DNA of 64,000 bases, from positions 391,477-455,476 of the forward strand of contig NW_027192200.1 of assembly GCF_041956535.1 (NCBI RefSeq), given 5' to 3'. Position 1 is the first letter of the stretch. Every line of letters starts with the position of its first letter. Source of the stretch: Calcarisporiella thermophila CBS 279.70. Lineage: Eukaryota > Calcarisporiellomycota. The notes under the pieces were generated by a model. It was given only the letters and a program-made list of their open reading frames with translations, was not told where the DNA came from and did not search any database. Below, in pieces: positions 56,583 to 64,000 of the stretch. The translations under genes and the position numbers were made by a program.

Positions 56583-59571
56583 ATGGACTTTGCGTGCATA
56601 GTCTCTCAGTTCCGCGAGGCCCTTTATCGTCGCTCCCAGCGGAGATTCGAGGGAAACGGCGAGGAGCCCTTCCCAATCTCATGGTAATGGCATGACTTTT
56701 CCACCCAGCTCTATGCCCCGACTCTATTGACAAGTGGCTTCCCACCTGTGTCAGGACATGGGTGGCATCCAAATTGCTCGATCTCCTATTAGAGTATCCT
56801 TCGGGACTGACCAAATCGATAGTTTTATCTGAACTAGAGGTTCAGGTGAGTTGTCTAGCGGCCTCTATCAGTAGCCACATTCGTTATTGATTCTCTTTTC
56901 CTTTTTCCACCATTATCAGTGGGATGAGATCAGCGTGGAGTATCGCCGAGGGGTTGCTAAAAGTAGGTTTGCGCGCTCATCATTCCTGACATACTCTTAT
57001 GTTGTGTTTGCCGCCTGACTATAGAATTCGAAGCTATCGACTCTCTGTTTGAGGGCAACGTGTCGTTAGAAGGGTCATTTGAGGTCTCAGTTAATAGCGT
57101 GACAGAAATCCCCAGTACCAGAACATATATCCTTTTCCCCTTCCCCTCTTTTTTATCCTATCCCGCCATGGGCGACCGATCCATCGATGATCCTTAACTT
57201 CTTTTTTTTTACGTCTCTTTATGCTATGCGACGAAGAGAGCAGACACACGGTCGGAATGTATGTCCACCAAAAATACTACGAGCTGCTGAGGGAAGAGTA
57301 TCGACGGCTATTGTTTGAATGCCATGTTCGTTTGTTTTCCTTGCTTGCTTCCCCTTTGACCCCCTCATCTCCATATCTCCGTTACTAGCCACCGCGCACC
57401 ATTCGACTCACCTCCACCCGGTTATTAACGGGAACCCGTATCGAGCCTCGACTTCTTCCGACCGAATACCTGATATTTATGCTGGCTAAAGAGCGGGATC
57501 AAGCTTTTATTGAGTGCGAGCTTTCGAAGGATCGCCTGGTCGACATCCGACAAGAGGATCTACAGCAAGGACGGGAATATCGGTTCTGGCTAAAAGTAAG
57601 GCCACTAGCATTCTGAAAAGCCTACTTGTGCTCCTCTAGAAATGCTGAAGAGTTTGTCTGGCGGAATAGATTACCCACATCGATAGCGTGCAGCCTGCTC
57701 TCTCCCAATCGCATTTGAGAATGGTCCGCATTTTCGTGGCGGATATGGCCGGGACGGATAATGCTTTCTTTGTGCTGTGGGACGACCAGATCAAGATGGT
57801 CAATCTATTCAAGAAGGTATCCCCTCTGGATAGGAGTAGAGACGAAAAGGCCTCCCCCCTTAATGCTTGTATTCTTTTCTCGATATGTCAGGGCGATTAT
57901 CTCGGCCTATATAAGCCGTATATTGGACCCCAGTATCCTAGTTCTGGCGATGAATATGAAGACGCGACCATCCTCGAGTATGGGTCGGCCACCATTGTCT
58001 TCTGTCTTCCTTCGATGGTAACCCATTTCTTCTTTTATCGAGAGGATCCACAGAAGTATATCTAATGATGGTATAGGATTCCATGTTGACTCTTTCCAGT
58101 CAAAGTCAGCGGGACGGAACAGAACCCGTCCCACGCGATGATCAGGTTCGATGCATTCCACTTCTAGCCATGGGCAAGTTGCGGTTGAAAATAACCATTT
58201 TCTCCTCCCTAAAGGGCTACATGGATTGCAAACTCTATGCCGAACGCATTCTCATCAAAAACCTCAAACCAAAAATGTTGAACGTGACCCTGTTTGGGAG
58301 AATAATTGCTATGGCTGCAAATGTAATTATGTCACAGGATGGACGGCATAATGCTCCATGTTAGAGTGATGCTGAATGTATGCTCTTTATTTTTGTTTCG
58401 TTTTTCAGAACCCCATGGTCAGGGACGGGGCTTGCATGGATCGCTTTGCTATCAAACTTCAGGACGAAAGCGGTAAGATGACTTTCCTTGGACGATATTT
58501 CCAATTACTTGCTAAATCTCGAAGAAGGTAGTGGAGATGTGACGCTGTGGCAATCGGCCGGACATGAGATTTCCTCGTTTCGAGTGGGTCAGTACGTGTT
58601 GCTTGAAAACTTGACCACCTCCACCAGCCAACGCAGCGATGGGACCAAGCGCCTTTGGTATGTGAACGGCAGTCCGTTGAGTGGCACCAGGATACGGTGT
58701 GGTGAGGACCCAATCTTTAAGAAAAATTGGCCACTTGGGAGAGATTGAGCCCTCTCTTGTTTCTTTTCCTGCCTACAGTCAGCTCTCCAAAAGCAATCAT
58801 AGCGTCCTCCTTTTTGCGGGAGGTGCTTCCACTGGCGGAAGCCGGTGAGCACGACTGGATCACGGCCCGTGTATTGGTAATAGGATGGCACATAGGGCCA
58901 AAGGAAACCCTCCCCCCCACGGACGGCATAGAGGAAGACGGCTTGACCCATGAAGCCAAGCTGAAAGGAGATCTGGAGGGAGTTCAGGTGGTGGAACGAG
59001 CAGTGCAAAACTGCCGTAAGTATCTTACCAGGGGTTTCCGAAGCAGAGTCTAAAGGCTGACGCTTCTCTTTCCACTGGGTAGATCTCCGGTGCAAGCATG
59101 CGCTCGAGCTCCGGACCCCCAATGAGCTTGAGCCGCCTTTCTTTTTTTGCTCCCACTGCCAGCTGAATATTAGGCCCGATTCCGCAGAGGAGATGGAGCC
59201 CCGGTTTAAGGTGTGGTGGTGTCTGGAGGATTCGAGCGAGCGTAGCTCTCGGCGTGTCTGGGCAAAGGCAGGAATAGGGGTAGCGGATGATATGGTGGGG
59301 CTTTCTGCGCAGAGCTTCCAACTGCTTCCCCTGCGGCAACGACTGGCGCGGCTCGATGCAGTGATTGGGAAGGAGTATTGGATTGGGCTGGTCGCTCTCT
59401 CGCTTGACTCGTCTGGCAGTGTAAGGCTTGCTTGCAATGAATGAGGCCTCCGAAAAACAATACTAACTGCTCGTACCATAGCACTTATTTCGCATAGACT
59501 CGTGCCTCCCGGTTGGAAAGCCTCGTGCTGAGAACATAGCGGACGAACTGGATTCCTTCATAGATGGGTGA
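56583..59571 (+). CDS. Multi-OB-fold protein with C-terminal zinc ribbon (RPA1/SHLD2-like)
   Basis: About 12 exons can be joined, roughly 600 residues. The start is set at MDFACIVSQFREALYRRSQ (first ATG in frame). Then come TWVASKLLDLLLEYPSGLTK, FEVSVNSVTEIPST, and PRTIRLTSTRLLTGTRIEP. A likely OB-fold reads RIFVADMAGTDNAFFVLWDD then GDYLGLYKPYIGP. Another reads LKPKMLNVTLFGRIIAMA, then DRFAIKLQDESG.GDVTLWQ and FRVGQYVLLENLTTS, the 'K.L.P....V...G.V....F.V.D..G...L.LW...' pattern of ssDNA-binding OB-folds. The last part has C-HLR-C and FCSHC, a four-Cys ribbon placed as in RPA70 OB-C. It may be an RPA70-like protein, MEIOB or the shieldin subunit SHLD2. It is clearly not canonical RPA1. Confidence 0.7.
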
Positions 59572-60531
59572 AGTCGGGTGGCTGTGGTCCTTATTATTTT
59601 TTCTTTCCGTCTCCCTCCGCCTAATTCCATCTCCCACTCATCGTGCTGATATGCTCCTTGTCTCCATGTCTTGTATATATACAATAAACGCAATAGATGT
59701 AAGAAGGACGGCGTTCACTTCACCTTTACTACCCGACGAGGCAGTGCGAGCCATCGCGAGCCCTGTGACCTTCTCTAGGGTTGCTCTAAGGCGATGCGTG
59801 TGGTTGAGCCCGCGTGGGTTCAGTGTGGAGAGCAAGGGCCAACTTGGAAGGAGCATGCGTCGCTTCGTGTGCAGGCAAACCTTATAACCGGGCGCGGTGG
59901 CAAATATGATTTTCAGCGAAAGGATTTAAGGATTTATGGGATCCAGAATTTTCTACGGAGAATTCGGCTCGAAACAGGGACTAGGAAGGTGGCGGAAACA
60001 AAATTGTCGGCGCAGGCGCATGCGCTGCCGCAAATGGCCATTATGTGAAAACCACGAGAAAATCAACTCGCGCTCCATACTCTCCTCCTCACCACCTTAA
60101 CCTCCTTGGATCGTGTGAAAAAATCCGCAAATCCTATTTTGCCTCCTTACTCCAATCTGACTGCGCCAGTCAAATCCTATCCTAGAGCTTATCACATTCA
60201 ACTATCGCCTCCCTTTTTCATCACCTCTGATCATCTCAAAACCCATCCACAGTTACGGTGGAAATCGCCCTTGTTACTGCCCGCGCTGCTTCTTTTGCAT
60301 TTTTGGCCCGTGTGTGAGGTTGCTTTAGCGTTCCATTTCCTCGTTATTAATTATTGCTCTTTGATTTGAGATAATCCCTTGAAATTGCAAGGTGTATTTT
60401 TTTTTTTGAGCAACGGTCCCCCTATTTTTCTTACTCCCTGGGTATCCTATTTCTTCTCCTAACCAGACTTGGCATTCTTTTTGTTTTCTTTCCAAATTGA
60501 TTGTTTACTCTGCGCGCGCAACAACTGACCA
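59572..60531. other. Intergenic region
   Basis: About 960 bp between tandem genes. Overlapping ORFs on both strands (59564-59887, 59638-59856, 59794-60048) show no family resemblance. T-rich and pyrimidine-rich sequence (60390-60500) precedes CNOT11 and is probably its promoter/leader. Confidence 0.45.
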
Positions 60532-62300
60532 ATGTCTGCCGACATTGTCCTGCACCCTTCGTTGAATAGGATTCTGCAGCCGGCGCAGAAACAGGACCTG
60601 GATCGTCAGCTCTCTCTCATCTGCAGCTCTTTTTGCGACGCATGCCCTTCCGAGCGTCGTTTCGATGCGCTGCTGAGCCTTTATGAGGTGCTGATTTATC
60701 GGCAGAATGAAAAAGCCCTGCTGGAGGTAATACGAGAATCCTTTAGAGTTTAGAATTCCCCCCCCCCCCACCACTCCCTTTCTGGAGAGAATGGATCAAA
60801 CCTTGTCTCCCGATCCTTCTGTCGCGGCTTTATTCTGGAATGGGGAGGACTCGATGCTTTGGTTTTGATCATTTCGACTAATTTATGGTGCTGTCCTCTT
60901 TACTTTTCTATGATCCCATCAGGATGCCGCGCGTATTGCTGCCTTGTATCTTTTGCACGATTTATATTCAGAGGTTCCGATATATCGGAACCCATTTTTG
61001 ACCCTGTTCCTTGACCTTCTCGAGGGGGAGGGCCGCGTGGCCTCTTCGTCCGCTAGCACGGATGAAGCGGATGTAGAAAAGCGCGTCCTGCGTGTGATCT
61101 TGGGCGGTGAAGGGTCAAAAGTAAGTCTTTTCTGGCCGTTTTGTTTTGGATAATCCTATGGATATTGACGGGTGTTTCTTGCTAGTTGGCCGCGTTTTCT
61201 CCCACCCAGATACTAAGGAATCCGGAAATCCTGCCGACTCCCAAACAAGTGGATATTGAGAGACTCGAGCAAAGCGTAGCTAACGAAACCGAATTCTTGG
61301 GGTGGGTTGGCCTATTTGTGTTTTCCGTTGTCTCATTTATTTATGTTCTAACAGGCTCCCCGATAGCTCCGCCACTGGGCAAGCTGCTACCGATGGAATC
61401 GCCACGCAACCTGTGGTCGAAAATGTAAGTTGGTTGATCTCACAAAAACCCCGGGCATTGAATGGATGGGCTGACCTATTATTTGGATGGACAGAAGGCT
61501 TCCGCCGACGAGTCTTTGGATTTCCAACTGATGGAGAAGGCAATCCACAGCCCACTGTCAATACCGCAGAAGCAGGTGTGTGGCCATCGTGAGAGTGCAT
61601 CTACATCGGCGGTTTCCTAACGCTTTGTCCCTTTTTGTTTCTAGTATCTTGAACAGCAATTTCAGCAAAACGACGGGTTTGTCTTCCGGACAGGCTTAAG
61701 TCCCGAATGGCTCCCAGATCTGGTGACGAATAATCCGGACATTGCCATTCAGGCACTCTTACAGCTCATTCGCTCACCTCAAGCTACAGAGTAACTCCCC
61801 CATTGGCTCATGGACATCCATCTTCTCTCTCTAACGGCCTGTTCTTCTTCCTCAGGTATCTTCAGGCCTTGCTCACGATCCCGCTCTCCCTACACTTGAT
61901 GGAGGTTGTCAATTGTTTGACGCGTGCATGTGAGGTTCCACGCGAATTTCTGCATTTATACTTGAGCAACTGTATGCGCACTTGCGAGCGCACTGAGGAC
62001 AGATATATGCAGAATCGCCAGGTTCGCCTGGTGTGCGTCTTCATCCAGTCGCTTCTGCAACACGGGATCATCGACGCATGCCGCAGCGAGGAAGATGGCT
62101 ACTTCTTAATCGAGGTGCAGCACTTTTGTATACATTTTTCGCGGGTCCGGGAGGCGGCGGCCCTCTTCAGACTCCTGGTGGAGGTACAAAAGGCCGCCGC
62201 GGCAAATCTCGGCACCGGCGGCAATTCATCTGCGTCGGGTACAGGGGTATCTAGCGCAGGAACGCACTTTGGATCGTACGAGCCCCCCACGGCATTCTGA
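60532..62300 (+). CDS. CNOT11: CCR4-NOT complex subunit 11
   Basis: Seven exons. The N-terminal part has [20 protein letters not shown] and [15 protein letters not shown]. After a variable middle come [73 protein letters not shown], and [18 protein letters not shown]. This follows animal CNOT11 (C2orf29) almost motif by motif ('NNP..AIE.L..L', 'LSLHSMEVVN', 'FI.LYISNCI..CE', 'QNR.VRLVCVFLQSL', 'F.REAAGLFRLL'). CNOT11 docks with CNOT10 on the CNOT1 N-terminus in the mRNA deadenylase. It is absent from Saccharomyces. The Ala/Gly/Ser-rich C-terminal tail is not conserved. Confidence 0.93.
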
Positions 62301-62805
62301 GGAGGGAATAAAAGAACAATGATAAATATCTAAATATATATATACATACATATATATAAATAATACTGCACCCATGAAAACACTAATTGCTGCGCGATTT
62401 TTTATTCTATTTTATTTTATCGTTGGGGTGCTTCTTTCTCCTAGTTTCAATAAGACACCCTCTATTGTTGTGCTCCTTCCCTTTTTTCCTAGCTATCAGT
62501 GAAAAGGAACAAGCTGAATTTTTTAGAGTATATAGTTAACCCCCTTCCTTTTTCACCTGTTTTTTTTTCTTTTCACAGATAATATATTGTTTTTTTTTCT
62601 TTTGTTTTATTGTTTTTTTAGCCGAATAAATATATATAATATATTAATGAAGAGAGATTGCTTTAGTAAATTAAAAATAATAAAGCTTGATTAGGAGAAG
62701 AACGAAATGTACAAAGGAAATTGAAATAGAGAAAGTGAGGAGTGCGCGGGGAGAGGAGGGATGGGGGGGTCGAGCGACTCGATTGCAAGACGAGCGCTGA
62801 GATCC
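62301..62805. other. Convergent 3' intergenic region
   Basis: AT-rich with TATATA tracts (62332-62362, 62628-62650) and T-runs between the 3' ends of CNOT11 and the PARP-type zinc-finger gene. No gene seen. Confidence 0.55.
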
Positions 62806-63974
62806 CTAAGGCTTCGGGCCCTTTTTCTTCAACTTCTGAAGTATCTGCTTGCTTCTTTCACGCGACTCCTCGATGGCTTTGGTCAGCTTGGCACTCTGGG
62901 CGTCGGGTTGTTTCGCGCCCGACTTCTCACCCTTCTTTCCTTGTGGTGCTTTCTCTTTCCCTTCCTTCTCTTTCCCTCCCTTCTTCTCCTCGCCTTTGGC
63001 CTTTCCTCCCTTCTTGGCTTTCTTTTCCTTCTTCTCTTGCGACTTTGCGTGCTTCTTGAACTCTTCCTTGCTGACCTTTTTGCTCGGCCCCTCCTCAGCC
63101 TCCAAACTAGCCATCTCATCCAGAGCTTTCTCCAATGCCTCCAGCTTAGCCATGTCCAGCTCTTCTTGCTTTCCACCCTTTCGCTTCGACACCTTGGCAC
63201 CAGTGGTGATAGGCTTCAGCGCCTTCTCGATGGCTGTGATGATGGAGGAGGCCTCATCGCCATCTCCCTTATTGGCCCCCTTCGCCTTCTTTGCCTTCTT
63301 CGCCTTCTTATTCTTCTGCTCACTCTTTTCGGCCTTGGCATCCTCCGCCGTCAACGCACTAGTCATATCCACCTCATCCTCCGAGCTCTCACTATTTTCT
63401 TTCTTTTCATCCTCTTCTTCACCGTTCGCCTCCGTCGATTTTGCAGAAGTGTCCCGTTTTTTTGGTGAGGCCTCTGTCGTGTCTGTAGCCTGGCGCTTTC
63501 TCTTCCCACTTTTCGCCTCCACCTGGGCCCAGGTGGCATCGGGACCCTGTTCCAGTAGCTTCTTGACTCGGTCTTGGTCCTCCTCCCGGAGCTGAGGGTA
63601 GCCACGCACGAGATGAATCGGAAGCTTGGTCAACAACTCTGGCACCTACCCGTGCGTGAAAAAAAAAAAATAAAATGAGAAAGGCAAAATGCCTGCAACC
63701 TAGGCGGCTACCCGGGGACTAACCTGGAAACACTTGAAATGATACCATGTATGCTTGCCATGTTTCTTTTTCTGCTTTGGACTGGTGAGTTCGATTTTGC
63801 CACATCGCAGGGATTTATTGGGGATTTGCTTTCCGCAGGTGCCGCATTTTGAGTCTTGCGACTCGGCTAGATAGGAAAAGGGTTCCATGAGTTCGCAGGC
63901 GCCGAGATGACAGTGAACCAAGTTTAAAAACAACCCATACCATATTCCACGCAATATCTTGTCACTTTCTCCAT
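62806..63974 (-). CDS. PARP-type zinc-finger protein without catalytic domain
   Basis: The first exon MEKVTRYCVEY joins AESQDSKCGTCGKQIPNKSL, then KHTWYHFKCFQ. The C-x2-C...W-Y-H-x2-C layout with 'Y.VEYA.S....C..C...I....LR.G' is the PARP zinc finger that recognises DNA breaks or nicks. The next exon continues VPELLTKLPIHLVRGYPQL and EEDQDRVKKLL, completing the finger's C-terminal helices. The remaining 230 residues are an extremely Lys/Glu-rich charged tail ending KKKGPKP. No BRCT, WGR or ADP-ribosyl-transferase domain is present before the stop. It is probably a nuclear DNA-binding protein. Total about 340 residues. The ATG at 63974 and the intron acceptor at about 63866 fit well. Confidence 0.82.
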
Positions 63975-64000
63975 GCTATTGTCTTGTTGATAGACCGAAA

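Noticed and set aside
62849-63595. 248-codon Phe/Ser-rich ORF opposite the PARP-finger protein
   Set aside because: Shadow of the Lys/Glu-rich tail (AAG and GAG read backwards give CTT and CTC).

Overview
The window is nuclear DNA from a eukaryote, most probably an early-diverging (non-Dikarya) fungus. Genes are densely packed, lie on both strands and are split by many short GT-AG introns of roughly 45-110 bp, several with a CTAAC/CTAAT-like branch sequence. Fungal signatures are a Cyc8/Ssn6 corepressor exon, the vacuolar polyphosphate subunit VTC1, an Ecl1-type zinc protein, a LaeA-like methyltransferase and a DUF7137-like GPI-type wall protein. CNOT11, ASCC1, complex I subunits and an RPA/SHLD2-like OB-fold protein are lost in many yeasts, which argues against a budding yeast. 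No species name can be given from sequence alone. All exon joins were made by eye and several are marked ambiguous.

Layout. 0-9.4 kb: first exon of CYC8, complex I NDUFV2, an SH3-TBC RabGAP and a membrane-anchored GH35 beta-galactosidase. 9.6-20.7 kb: ornithine decarboxylase antizyme (a translational-frameshift gene), a PWWP-like chromatin protein, complex I NDUFB10, CIAO2 (cytosolic Fe-S assembly), the very intron-rich RIC1 (Ypt6/Rab6 exchange factor) and ORMDL (sphingolipid control). 20.7-26.9 kb: an AT-rich, gene-poor stretch made largely of diverged tandem segmental duplications that carry two paralogous small secreted cysteine-rich proteins and one orphan ORF. 26.9-35.2 kb: methyltransferase, Ecl1-like protein, Ser/Pro-rich unknown, small CHCH-like protein, glycerol-3-phosphate dehydrogenase and an orphan.

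35.4-49.3 kb: spliceosomal helicase Prp22/DHX8 without its S1 domain, ribosomal protein eL28, a secreted GQQQ-repeat protein, VTC1, ASCC1, a probable mitochondrial protein, NAF1 and the PICOT-type glutaredoxin GRX3. 49.7-64 kb: an anoctamin/Ist2-like protein, a saccharopine-dehydrogenase-like oxidoreductase, highly expressed-looking GAPDH, a multi-OB-fold protein with a zinc ribbon, CNOT11 and a PARP-type zinc-finger protein.

Most genes are unrelated housekeeping functions and there are no operons. Functional themes recur: complex I (two subunits), Fe-S/glutaredoxin biology (CIAO2, GRX3), RNA metabolism (PRP22, NAF1, CNOT11, eL28) and membrane/lipid homeostasis (ORMDL, anoctamin, RIC1, VTC1). 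The least explained part is the duplicated secreted-protein locus at 21.9-26.0 kb. The most mechanistically interesting single loci are the antizyme, the S1-less Prp22 and the multi-OB protein.
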